A program made the position numbers and the translations under genes. DNA of 64,000 nucleotides. Source: Vulcanimicrobiota bacterium (GTDB lineage Bacteria; Vulcanimicrobiota; Vulcanimicrobiia; Vulcanimicrobiales; Vulcanimicrobiaceae). Positions 35,259-43,550 of this stretch are shown one piece after another. The stretch lies in contig JAAXCW010000006.1 in assembly GCA_013036095.1 (NCBI GenBank), forward strand, positions 62,001-126,000, written 5' to 3'. The notes below the pieces were generated by a model that saw nothing but the letters and a program-made list of their open reading frames with translations, was not told the DNA's origin and made no database searches. Numbering within the stretch: position 1 is the first letter of the stretch; each line of letters starts with the position of its first letter.

Positions 35259-35825
35259 ATGATTTCTTGGCGCAAAGGTTTTGACGAGGCGTTAAAAGAG
35301 GCGAAGCGCGATTCGAAGCTGGTCTTCTTCGACGTCTTCAACCCGGGTTGAGGGGGATGCCAAGCGCTGGATACCGTGACGTATCCCGAAACGTTCGTCG
35401 CAGAGATCGTGAACCGGTGCGTTCCGGTTCAGATCGATAACTCCAAATCCGAACACGAATCGCTGCTCAAGCGATATCACCACATTTGGACGCCGGATAT
35501 TCGCCTCTTGAATGGCGACGGCGAGGTGCTCCAAGAATGGCAAGGCTATCTTCCTCCGGCTGAATTTGCGGCGCGGGCGCTCGCGAGCATCGGGCAGGCG
35601 CACTTGCGGTTGCGTGAATTCGATGCAGCCGAAGAATCCTACGTCGAGCTGCTCAAACGTTTTCCGACGGCGATGGCCGCGCCCGAAGCGCAATACTATT
35701 TAGGAGTTACGCGCTACCGGCGCGATCCGGAAGGCAACGAACTGCTGCACCAATGGGCTATGCTGCGGGCGAAATATCCCGCCAGCGAATTTAGGCTCAA
35801 GCAGTCGTTTAAAGAGCTGCCTTAA
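35259..35825 (+). CDS. Candidate selenoprotein: thioredoxin-like UGGC protein with TPR-like C-terminus
   Basis: The reading frame 35259-35825 (189 codons including the stop) is open except for one in-frame TGA at 35349-35351 (codon 31). Read through, it gives FFDVFNPG-U-GGC-QALD, placing the TGA at the first Cys of a thioredoxin CxxC motif. The rest fits a thioredoxin_7-like fold (KLVFFDVF, TWPD-like IWTPDIRLL) and a helical repeat (AHLRLREFDAAEESYVELLK). A 6-bp hairpin lies downstream at a bacterial SECIS position. No other frame damage is seen. The alternative is a nonsense pseudogene. The 3' end overlaps rocD by 17 nt. Confidence 0.7.
35369..35386 (+). promoter_or_regulatory. Candidate bacterial SECIS hairpin
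   Basis: GGATAC (35369-35374), loop CGTGAC, GTATCC (35381-35386): a perfect 6-bp stem. The apical loop starts 23 nt after the UGA, within the 16-37 nt window described for bacterial SECIS elements, and has G as its second loop base. A larger fold with GGGAT (35354-35358) pairing to ATCCC is an alternative. Confidence 0.6.
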
Positions 35826-37020
35826 GCGCGCCGTCCATCGCCGAGAGCAACAGGTCGATCTCGGCGTCTTCGATCACCAGTGGCGGAGCGATGCGTAGCA
35901 CGTTTTCGTGCGTGTCTTTCGCGACGACCCCGCGCTCCATGAGCAGTTCCGCCAAGCGCCGCGCGGGTACGGTGAGCTGCAGACCGATCAACAGTCCGCG
36001 TCCGCGGATCTCTTCGACAGCCGGTGAAGCGAGCTCGCGCAGTCCGCGCACGAGCTTCGCTCCGGCGTAGCGCGCGCGAGCTGGGAGATTCTCACTTTCT
36101 ATCACGTCGAGCGAAGCCAAGCCGACCGCGCACGCCAAAGGGTTTCCGCCGAAGGTGCTGCCGTGATCGCCCGGTCCGAAGAGTTTCATCAGATCTCGGC
36201 TTGCAAGCATTGCGGAGACGGGATAGTATCCGCCCCCCAATGCTTTTCCGGCGATCATGACATCGGGTTTAATCCCGTCGTGATCGCATGCAAACAAATC
36301 GCCCGTGCGGCCGAGCCCGGTCTGGATTTCGTCCGCCATGAACAGCACACGGTGTTCGCGGCACAAACCCCAGGCGCGCTTCAAAAAACCCGGCGGCGGA
36401 ACGATCACGCCGCCTTCACCTTGAATCGGTTCGACCAGAATCGCGCACGTGCGTTCGCTGATCGCCGCCGCCAGCGCGTCGTAGTCGCCGAACGGAACCG
36501 GAACGAATCCCGGCATGAATGGTCCGAAATCGTGACGGTATTGTTCGGTTGTGCTGGCGCTGATCGCGGTGGTGGTGCGCCCGTGAAAGTTGTTGGCAAA
36601 AACGACAATCTCGGCGCTGTCCGCGGCGACGCGTTTGCGTTCGTACGCATAACGCCGGGCGAGTTTGATCGCCGTCTCCACGGCCTCGACGCCGGTGTTC
36701 ATCGGCAGCGCCGATTCGTATCCGCAAAACTCCGTTAAGCGCTTGAGAAACGGTCCTAACTTACCGTTGCGCATCGCGCGCGATGTTAAGGTGACTTTGT
36801 TGGCTTGCTCTTCGAGCGCCACGCGGATGCGGGGATGACAGTGTCCTTGGTTTACCGCTGAGTATGCGCTCACACAATCGAGATAGCGTTTTCCGGCGCC
36901 GTCGTAGAGCCACACGCCCTCCGCCCGCTCGACGACGAGATCGAGCGGCTGGTAATTATGGGCGCCGTAGCGGTCTTCGAGTTCGATGAAAGCCGCAGCG
37001 TTGCGATCGGTGTCGTGCAT
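35809..37020 (-). CDS. rocD: Ornithine aminotransferase
   Basis: A 403-aa class III PLP aminotransferase converting ornithine and 2-oxoglutarate to glutamate semialdehyde. The N-terminal DRYGAHNYQPLDLVVERAEG, the cofactor segment LPMNTGVEAVETAIKLAR, FHGRTTTAISAS, LVEPIQGEGGVIVPP, DEIQTGLGRTG and the PLP Lys in AGKALGGGYYPVSA all match ornithine aminotransferase rather than acetylornithine aminotransferase. It converges on, and overlaps by 17 nt, the selenoprotein candidate. Confidence 0.92.
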   Translation of the reverse strand: MHDTDRNAAAFIELEDRYGAHNYQPLDLVVERAEGVWLYDGAGKRYLDCVSAYSAVNQGHCHPRIRVALEEQANKVTLTSRAMRNGKLGPFLKRLTEFCGYESALPMNTGVEAVETAIKLARRYAYERKRVAADSAEIVVFANNFHGRTTTAISASTTEQYRHDFGPFMPGFVPVPFGDYDALAAAISERTCAILVEPIQGEGGVIVPPPGFLKRAWGLCREHRVLFMADEIQTGLGRTGDLFACDHDGIKPDVMIAGKALGGGYYPVSAMLASRDLMKLFGPGDHGSTFGGNPLACAVGLASLDVIESENLPARARYAGAKLVRGLRELASPAVEEIRGRGLLIGLQLTVPARRLAELLMERGVVAKDTHENVLRIAPPLVIEDAEIDLLLSAMDGALKAAL

Positions 37021-37067
37021 TGTAGGAAAGCGGTTCCGTCCGCTTTAAGAGCGTTCCCTCTTTCTTC

Positions 37068-37925
37068 ATGAATGATGCATCGTACTGTAGCGCGCAAGAG
37101 GGTCTCGCGCGTTTTCGTTCTCGCGACAGCGCCGAAATCGGCGAGCTGGGGCGTTCGCTCGTCTTCGATCACGGACGCCGCACGCGGCGGGCAATACTCT
37201 TATTTCACGGGCTGAGTGCGAGCCCGCCGCAGCTGATCGGCATCGCGCGCGCGCTTCATGAACGCGGTCACAACGTATTCGTTCCGCGCCTTCCGCAGCA
37301 CGGGCGCGAAGATCGTATGTCGGGCGCGCTCGCCGGCATGACGGCTGAACAGTTGAAAGCGTGCATGCGCGACTCTCTCCAAGTCGCGCGCGGCTTGGGT
37401 GAAGAGGTGAGCGTTGCCGGTTTTTCTTTGGGCGGATTGCTGACCGCGTGCTTGGCGCAATCCGAACCGCTGCACAAAGCCGTGGCGATCGTTCCGTTCT
37501 TAGGGCTCCTCTGGATGCCGACGCGCCTGGGCCAATTCGCGGCGCGCGCAGCGCTGCATTTTCCGAACCGTTTCTTTTGGTGGGATCCGTGGCTGCGCGA
37601 GAAGCAGCTGCCGGCGCACGGGTATCCGCGCTATTCCACGCACGCGCTCGCGCAGGGTTTGAATCTCGCGTACGAACTGATGGATTCGGCGCGCGTCCGG
37701 CCGCCGGCCGCCAAGGAATTGATCGTGGCGATGAACGTTCGCGAACCCGCCGTCAGCAACCGCGCCGCCGTCAAGCTCGCCAAACTCTGGGAGGCGCATG
37801 GCGCGAACGTGCGGATCGAGCGTTTTCGTGACTTGCCGTTCGCGCACGACGTGATCGAACCGAAACGATATCCCGATATCGCGCTGCGTTTGCAGCCGCG
37901 TCTGGTGGAGTTGATAGATGGCTGA
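37068..37925 (+). CDS. Alpha/beta hydrolase (carboxylesterase-like)
   Basis: 285 aa. LLFHGLSASP carries the oxyanion HG, and the nucleophile elbow is GFSLGG. The acid lies in AMNVREPAV and the catalytic His in PFAHDVI. A region RFFWWDPWLREKQLPAHGYP, split by its lid, is shared with the paralogue at 38478 (FVWWDPRNKENILPPTGYP). Probably a cytoplasmic esterase or lipase; substrate unknown. It overlaps tag by 8 nt. Confidence 0.85.
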   Translation: MNDASYCSAQEGLARFRSRDSAEIGELGRSLVFDHGRRTRRAILLFHGLSASPPQLIGIARALHERGHNVFVPRLPQHGREDRMSGALAGMTAEQLKACMRDSLQVARGLGEEVSVAGFSLGGLLTACLAQSEPLHKAVAIVPFLGLLWMPTRLGQFAARAALHFPNRFFWWDPWLREKQLPAHGYPRYSTHALAQGLNLAYELMDSARVRPPAAKELIVAMNVREPAVSNRAAVKLAKLWEAHGANVRIERFRDLPFAHDVIEPKRYPDIALRLQPRLVELIDG

Positions 37926-38487
37926 TTCCCGAAAGCGCTGCTCGTGGGCCGTTACCGAAGCCGCGATCGCCTACCACGATCGCGAGTGGGGCGTTCCCGT
38001 GCACGACGACCGCGTTCACTTTGAGTTTCTGCTGCTCGAGGGCGCGCAGGCGGGACTGAGCTGGAACACCATTTTGTCAAAGCGCGGCAACTACCGCAAA
38101 CTCTTCGCGAACTTCGATCCGCGGCTTGTTGCGAAATTCAGCGAAACGAGACTCCAAAATATTTTGAAAAACCCCGGCGTCGTCCGCAACCGTCTGAAAG
38201 TGCGGGGAGCCGTGAAAAACGCAAAGGCTTTCCTGCGCGTGCAACGCGAGTTCGGCAGCTTCGACGCTTATCTGTGGTCTTTTGTCGGCGGCAAACCACT
38301 CTGCGCTCGCCGCACCGCGCGCTCGCGGGTCCCGGCGACGAGCAGGGAATCCGACGAGCTGAGCGCTGACTTGAAGAGGCGGGGCTTTACGTTTGTGGGG
38401 TCCACGATCTGTTATTCGTTCATGCAGGCCGTCGGCATGGTCAACGATCACGTCACGACCTGCTTCAGGTATGCAAAATGCCGCTGA
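37918..38487 (+). CDS. tag: DNA-3-methyladenine glycosylase I
   Basis: 189 aa; excises 3-methyladenine from alkylated DNA. Zinc-snap ligands are all present (Cys8, His20, His178, Cys182 in NDHVTTC), as is the active-site Glu41 in EGAQAGLSW. CSWAV and YHDREWGVP at the N-terminus are classic Tag. It is placed between two related alpha/beta hydrolases and overlaps both, an unusual context. Confidence 0.94.
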   Translation: MADSRKRCSWAVTEAAIAYHDREWGVPVHDDRVHFEFLLLEGAQAGLSWNTILSKRGNYRKLFANFDPRLVAKFSETRLQNILKNPGVVRNRLKVRGAVKNAKAFLRVQREFGSFDAYLWSFVGGKPLCARRTARSRVPATSRESDELSADLKRRGFTFVGSTICYSFMQAVGMVNDHVTTCFRYAKCR

Positions 38488-39383
38488 TGGTCGCTCCGTC
38501 TCCGGCGCGGTCGTATGCAGAGGCGATGGAGCGCATCGAAGAATTTACAGCTCTCGATCGCGACCCGCGCATTCTGCCCGAGGCGTACACAAAATTGCAC
38601 GACTACGGCGAGCGCACGCAACTTGCCGTCGTGTTGCTTCACGGGCTAACGAATCATCCCGGTCAGTACGTGCAGTTCGCTCCGCTTGTTCGAAACCTCG
38701 GCGCGAACGTCTTCGTGCCGCGCCTCCCCGAACAGGGCGACCGGGATCGCATGACGACCCGGCTCGCGCGGCTGACGGCCCAGATGCTGCTCTCGTCAGC
38801 AACCGAGGCCGTAGATATCGCATGCGGCTTGGGCGAGCGCGTCTGCGTGCTCGGAATCTCGACGAGCGGCTTGCTTTGTGCGTACTTCGCGCAGCACCGC
38901 GGTGACGTGGCACACGCAATCGCCGTCAGTCCGGTCTTCGCGCTGCTCAAACTCGGGTATCGTCCCAGCCGGTTCATGGGCGCTGCAATGCGCAAACTGC
39001 CCAACGCATTCGTCTGGTGGGATCCGCGCAACAAAGAGAACATCTTGCCGCCGACGGGATATCCCCGGTTTTCGACGCACGCGCTCGGAGAGTGTTTGCT
39101 GATTGGCGGCGATGTGTGGGACGCGTCCCGCGCGGCGCCGTTCGCGGCGGGCCGCGCGACGATAATCACAAACGAGCGGGACCCGGCGGTCAACTACCGC
39201 GCCGCCGATAGCGTTGGACTGGCGTGGCAACGCTACCGCCGCGACTTCACGCAAGCCTACCGTTTTACCGATCTACCCGCAAACCACGACATCATCGATC
39301 CGCAAAACGCTACTCCGCGGACCGATATCGTCTACCCGGTGCTCATGCAATTCATCCGCCAAACGATGGAGGTTCCGCGATGA
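38478..39383 (+). CDS. Alpha/beta hydrolase, paralogue of the 37068 gene
   Basis: 301 aa. Oxyanion motif LLHGLTNHPGQY; the nucleophile elbow is GISTSG, less canonical than GFSLGG but keeping Ser. TNERDPAVNYRAAD carries the likely acid and LPANHDIID the His. Strong local similarity to the upstream hydrolase (NVFVPRLP, WWDP, GYPRFSTHAL) indicates duplication. ATG 38478 overlaps tag; ATG 38487 (TGATG with the tag stop) is an equally good start. Confidence 0.82.
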   Translation: MPLMVAPSPARSYAEAMERIEEFTALDRDPRILPEAYTKLHDYGERTQLAVVLLHGLTNHPGQYVQFAPLVRNLGANVFVPRLPEQGDRDRMTTRLARLTAQMLLSSATEAVDIACGLGERVCVLGISTSGLLCAYFAQHRGDVAHAIAVSPVFALLKLGYRPSRFMGAAMRKLPNAFVWWDPRNKENILPPTGYPRFSTHALGECLLIGGDVWDASRAAPFAAGRATIITNERDPAVNYRAADSVGLAWQRYRRDFTQAYRFTDLPANHDIIDPQNATPRTDIVYPVLMQFIRQTMEVPR

Positions 39384-40228
39384 CGATCAAGTACCACCGC
39401 ACGATGACGTACAAGATTGCCGTTCCAACCTTCGCGCTGCTGCTCGCGGCGTGCAGCTCCTCGCAGTCGGGCAGCGCGACCGGCGCGGCCGGAACGCCGG
39501 GCTCGATCTCGATCTCCGGCTCAACCGCGCTGCTCCCGCTGGTGAAACAGGCGGCTGTCGATTATCAGAACGCACACGCGAACGTGAAGATCAGCGTGGC
39601 GGGCGGAGGATCGCGCGTCGGCATCACCCAGGTGGCGCAGCGGGCGGTCGACGTTGGCGACTCCGATATACCCGCGCGGGGCGAGCCGAGTTTAGTCGAT
39701 CACCAGGTCGCCGTCGTCACGTTCGGCATCGTGGTCAATCCGCAAACCGGCGTGAAGAATCTGAGCATAGCGCAAATCCGCGACATCTTCGGCGGAAAGA
39801 TCACGAACTGGAGTCAAGCGGGCGGAAGAAGCGCGCCGGTTACCGTCATCAACCGGCCGCGCAGCTCGGGCACGCGCGCCGTTCTGGTGCAAAATATTCT
39901 CGGCGGACACGAACCGTCGGAAGGCGGCTTGACGCAAGACTCTTCGGGTACCGTCGCCGCCATGGTCGCGCAAACTCCCGGCGCGATTTCATACGTGGGA
40001 ATGGCTTACGTCAAACCGGGATCGCAAACGGCGATATCGATCGACGGCGTTGCACCCGCGGACGCAAACGTCTTGAACGGACGTTACAAGTATTGGTCAT
40101 ACGAGCACATGTTCACCAACGGTCAGCCGAGTGCGCAAGTTGCCGGCTTCATCCAGTACGTCACGAACGACACGGCTCTGCTCCGCCGGTTAAAATTCAT
40201 TCCGGCGGCACAGATTAAGCCGATCTAG
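39380..40228 (+). CDS. PstS-like phosphate-binding lipoprotein
   Basis: 282 aa from ATG 39380, 7 nt after GGAGG (39368-39372). Lipoprotein signal TYKIAVPTFALLLAAC. The mature protein is a PBP-like domain: GSISISGSTALLPLVKQAA, VAGGGSRVGITQ, DVGDSDIP, VNRPRSSGTR-like INRPRSSGTRA and QTPGAISYVG, the phosphate-ligand loops of PstS. No pstC, pstA or pstB lies nearby, so it may be a sensor or an orphan receptor. It overlaps the upstream hydrolase by 4 nt. Confidence 0.88.
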   Translation: MTIKYHRTMTYKIAVPTFALLLAACSSSQSGSATGAAGTPGSISISGSTALLPLVKQAAVDYQNAHANVKISVAGGGSRVGITQVAQRAVDVGDSDIPARGEPSLVDHQVAVVTFGIVVNPQTGVKNLSIAQIRDIFGGKITNWSQAGGRSAPVTVINRPRSSGTRAVLVQNILGGHEPSEGGLTQDSSGTVAAMVAQTPGAISYVGMAYVKPGSQTAISIDGVAPADANVLNGRYKYWSYEHMFTNGQPSAQVAGFIQYVTNDTALLRRLKFIPAAQIKPI

Positions 40229-40244
40229 CTGGCAGCGCAAGACA

Positions 40245-43200
40245 TTACGGAAGAGCCGGAAGCGAAAGTGACTGGCGCGTAGCCAAATCCGGATAAGCTT
40301 CGTGGAAGTTTTCCGCTGCCGAGAGCACGAGCCTGATCGCGAAATCGAGCTGCGGATCCTTGCCTTCGCGGTAATGGTGCGGAGCGATCTCCACGTCGTA
40401 GTCGGGATCGGTTCCGTAATTCTCGACCTTCCAGCCGACGTCTTTGAACCAGAACGAAAACTCAGGCTGCGTGGTGATCGTGCCGTCGACCAGACGGTGA
40501 TAGGGGTTAATGCCCACGACACCGCCCCAGGTGCGTTTTCCGACGAGCGGTCCGAGTTTGTAAAGCTTGAAACAATGGCTAAAGATGTCGCCGTCCGATC
40601 CGGCAAACTGATTGGTGATCGCGACGAGCGGTCCGGCTACCGATTCGGGCGGATAAGGAAACGGTTTTTGGCTGTAGCGCGCGACGTCGTAACCTACGCG
40701 TTTGCGGGCGAGCTTTTCGAGCAGCAGCGGCGACACATGGCCGCCCCGATTGTACCGCACGTCCACTATCAGCCCGCTGCGATCGAACTCGGAGAGATAA
40801 CCGCGGTGAAATTCCGAAAATCCCCACGGCCCCATGTCCGGAATGTGGAGGTAACCAATCTTCTCGCCGGTCACTTCGTGCACGTATTTCCGCTGCGCGT
40901 CCACCCACGCGCGGTAGCGCAAGCTTTGCTCGCTCGCAAGCGTTTTCACCGTGATGTGCCGCTCGTGCGATCCGGAGCGGATGACGATGCTCACTTCGCG
41001 CCCCGCGGCGTTGACCAGAGCGTGGTTCGGACCGAACTCGCGGTCGAGCTTCTTTCCGCCGATGGCGGCGAGCACGTCGCCTTCGCGAACGTTTAAGCCG
41101 GGCTCGGCCAGCGGCGAATCACTCTGCGGATTCCACGAGTCGCCGCGCAAGATTTGCGTGATGCGCCAGCCTCCCACGGCCTTGTCGAAGACGTAATCGG
41201 CGCCGAGAAATCCGCGGCGGTATTGGGGCGGCTCGCGCAGATCGCCGCCGTATTCATAAGCGTGCGACGTGCCGAGTTCGCCGTGCATCTCCCAAATGAG
41301 ATCCGAAAGCTCGGCGCGCGTGCGCACGCGCGGGAGCACGGCCTCGTAGCGGTCGCGCACGCGATCCCAGTCGATGTCCGCCATGTCTTCAAGCCAGTAG
41401 TGCTCGGTTTGCAGCCGCCACGCTTCACGGTACATTTGCCGCCACTCGTCGCGCGGCTCGATCTCGACGCTGATGCGATCCAGATCGATCCAGCCGCTCT
41501 TGCGCCCCGGTTCGGACGGCGGTTTCGGATCGTCGTGATCTTCGGGCAGTTCGGCGAGCGCGTCGATCGCGCGCAGTTTCTCGTGCGAACGGTACAGCAG
41601 CGTGTGATGATCGGCCGCGAGCGCGATCTCGCAGACGTCGGTGGCAACGGTCGCGACGCGCTGCGTTTCGAAATCGTAAGCCATCAGTGTTCCGGCCACG
41701 TCCTCTTCATCCCACGAGCGCGACTGCGGTTTGATGCCGCGCACTTCGAACTTGGTGAACAGCGCGCGGTTGCGGACGGCTGCGATCTGATCGTACTCGC
41801 CTTCGTCCACCGGGAAAGCCAAAATCCGCCCCTGTATGCCGTCGAAGTCAATCTCGACGCGCGGCGGCCCCGAATCTTTCTTTTTCTCCTGTCCGTCGCG
41901 ATCGTGATCGAGGTCGCGGTGAACGGGTTTGGGCTTCGGCGTGAACGGATTGGGCACGTCGGTGCGCAGCGTCGCGACGAACGGCCGCTGCGCTTGTGGA
42001 AAGCTCAAGCCGAACTGCAGCGCGTCGTAGACCGGATCGAAATCGCGCGTGGAGATGAAATAGAGGTACCGGCCTTCGGGATCCCACGCCGGACTCTGAT
42101 CGGCGCGCAGCTGCGGTGTGACGTCGTGAATTTCGCCCGACTTCAGTTTGACGACGCGAATGATTGAAACGGCTTGATCTAGCGGAGACCACGTATAGGC
42201 GAGATAGCGGCCGTCGGGTGAAAACGCGAGCCCGGCGATGCGATTTCCTACACTCTTGTCGAGCACGCGTGGCTTGCCGTCGCGCACGTCGACTGCAATC
42301 AGTTCGTAACGGTGGTTCGCAAACGCGACGACGTCCTTGACGGGCGAAGCGGCGAGCTCGGTGACGCGCCCGATGTCTCCGGTCGTGACCAAGAGCGGTT
42401 CCTTCGATCCGTCGATCTCGTGTATCGCGATCTGCTCGAAGCCGTTGACGTCGGTCGTCGTGGCGAAACGCCCGTTTTGCATCCACGCGATGCAGCGGTA
42501 ACGCACTTTGCTGCCCGACCCGTGTCCGACTGGCGCTTCTTCCCAGAACGGCATCGTAAACGGCTGTCCGCGCACGATCAAAGCCAACGTGGTCCCGTCG
42601 GGCGAAGGCGCGAATTCGTCAAGCGTCTGCGTTCCCGGCAAAAACTTGCGCACGGTTTGCGAGGCTGCCGATGGCATGGTGACGTCGAGTTCGCGCGTTT
42701 TTCCGGTCGTGACGTCGTAGCAGAAGAGCGCTCCGCCCGCGGTGTAGGCGATGCGCGTTCCGTCAGTGGATGGAAAGCGCGCGTAGTATTCGCCGTGATG
42801 CGTATGGCGCTGCACGTCGATGCCGTCCAACGAGCAAGAATAGATGTTCCCAAAGCCTTCGTGATCGGCAGCGAAATAGATCCGGTCGCCGATCCACATC
42901 GGCCAAACGGGATTGCCGTTGGGCAGCGCGAGATGTTCGAATTCGCCTTCGCCCGTCGCGTCGATCCAAATCTCGCCGGAGGTTCCGCCGTGGTAGCGCT
43001 TCCAGCGCGCCGGATCGTCGGCGTTCCGACCGACGGCCATACGCGTTCCGGGGCCTGGTGCGATCGCGCGCATATGTCCCAAAGCGAGCGGCCGCGGCGT
43101 TCCGCCGGCTGGCGATACTGCAAAGCCTAGCGTGTCGCGTTCGTACCAAGCGTTGGGATTCGAGACGAACAGAATCTCCGAACCGTCGGGCGTCCATCCG

Positions 43201-43475
43201 CTGACAAGTGTCAGCGTCCCGCCTAGGAAGGTTAAACGGCGTGGCTTTCCGCCGGCGGTGGGCACGACGTAGACTTCCGCATTGCCTTCGTCGGTTGCGA
43301 CAAACGCGATCTGCGAACCATCCGGTGAGAAGCGCGGCGTGCTGCAAACGCCGGGAGTCGCAGTAAGACGCGCGGCCGCGCCGCCGGCGAGCGGCGCGAT
43401 CCAGACGTCGTCTTCGCATACGAATGCGATGCGATCGCCTGAGACGGTCGCGTATCTGCAGTAACCAAGGTCCAT
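40245..43475 (-). CDS. Tricorn protease (S41 family)
   Basis: 1076 aa. The N-terminal half holds WD40/TolB-like beta-propeller blades (TPRFSPDGSQIAFVATDEG, LAFSPDGRYLAYTWSP). A PDZ domain (about 765-850) and the S41 catalytic core follow. Catalytic His738 lies in GTSHAYEYGG and Ser960 in AGSDGDIFS, and RTWGGVVGI follows, matching archaeal tricorn (His746, Ser965). It degrades peptides downstream of larger proteases such as Lon. There is no signal peptide, so it is probably cytoplasmic. It diverges from uppS. Confidence 0.93.
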   Translation of the reverse strand: MDLGYCRYATVSGDRIAFVCEDDVWIAPLAGGAAARLTATPGVCSTPRFSPDGSQIAFVATDEGNAEVYVVPTAGGKPRRLTFLGGTLTLVSGWTPDGSEILFVSNPNAWYERDTLGFAVSPAGGTPRPLALGHMRAIAPGPGTRMAVGRNADDPARWKRYHGGTSGEIWIDATGEGEFEHLALPNGNPVWPMWIGDRIYFAADHEGFGNIYSCSLDGIDVQRHTHHGEYYARFPSTDGTRIAYTAGGALFCYDVTTGKTRELDVTMPSAASQTVRKFLPGTQTLDEFAPSPDGTTLALIVRGQPFTMPFWEEAPVGHGSGSKVRYRCIAWMQNGRFATTTDVNGFEQIAIHEIDGSKEPLLVTTGDIGRVTELAASPVKDVVAFANHRYELIAVDVRDGKPRVLDKSVGNRIAGLAFSPDGRYLAYTWSPLDQAVSIIRVVKLKSGEIHDVTPQLRADQSPAWDPEGRYLYFISTRDFDPVYDALQFGLSFPQAQRPFVATLRTDVPNPFTPKPKPVHRDLDHDRDGQEKKKDSGPPRVEIDFDGIQGRILAFPVDEGEYDQIAAVRNRALFTKFEVRGIKPQSRSWDEEDVAGTLMAYDFETQRVATVATDVCEIALAADHHTLLYRSHEKLRAIDALAELPEDHDDPKPPSEPGRKSGWIDLDRISVEIEPRDEWRQMYREAWRLQTEHYWLEDMADIDWDRVRDRYEAVLPRVRTRAELSDLIWEMHGELGTSHAYEYGGDLREPPQYRRGFLGADYVFDKAVGGWRITQILRGDSWNPQSDSPLAEPGLNVREGDVLAAIGGKKLDREFGPNHALVNAAGREVSIVIRSGSHERHITVKTLASEQSLRYRAWVDAQRKYVHEVTGEKIGYLHIPDMGPWGFSEFHRGYLSEFDRSGLIVDVRYNRGGHVSPLLLEKLARKRVGYDVARYSQKPFPYPPESVAGPLVAITNQFAGSDGDIFSHCFKLYKLGPLVGKRTWGGVVGINPYHRLVDGTITTQPEFSFWFKDVGWKVENYGTDPDYDVEIAPHHYREGKDPQLDFAIRLVLSAAENFHEAYPDLATRQSLSLPALP

Positions 43476-43527
43476 GAGGGCGGTATGGTTAGCGTCTGGA
43501 GAGGCCGGTCCCGCTTGCCCGGGTCAC

Positions 43528-43548
43528 TTACTTTGTGGTACAAAGTAA
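43528..43548. promoter_or_regulatory. Perfect inverted repeat directly upstream of the uppS start
   Basis: TTACTTTG (43528-43535), spacer TGGTA, CAAAGTAA (43541-43548): a perfect 8-bp dyad with a 5-bp spacer, ending 2 nt before ATG 43551. It looks like a dimeric repressor site of the ACTTTG-N-CAAAGT type and occupies the place where a ribosome binding site would be. Confidence 0.6.
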
Positions 43549-43550
43549 AT

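Noticed and set aside
35349-35351. Reading the TGA as an ordinary nonsense mutation or as genome-wide recoding
   Set aside because: Other genes here end with TGA, so UGA is a stop in general. A random nonsense mutation landing on the one catalytic position with a correctly spaced hairpin is less likely than selenocysteine, though it is not excluded.
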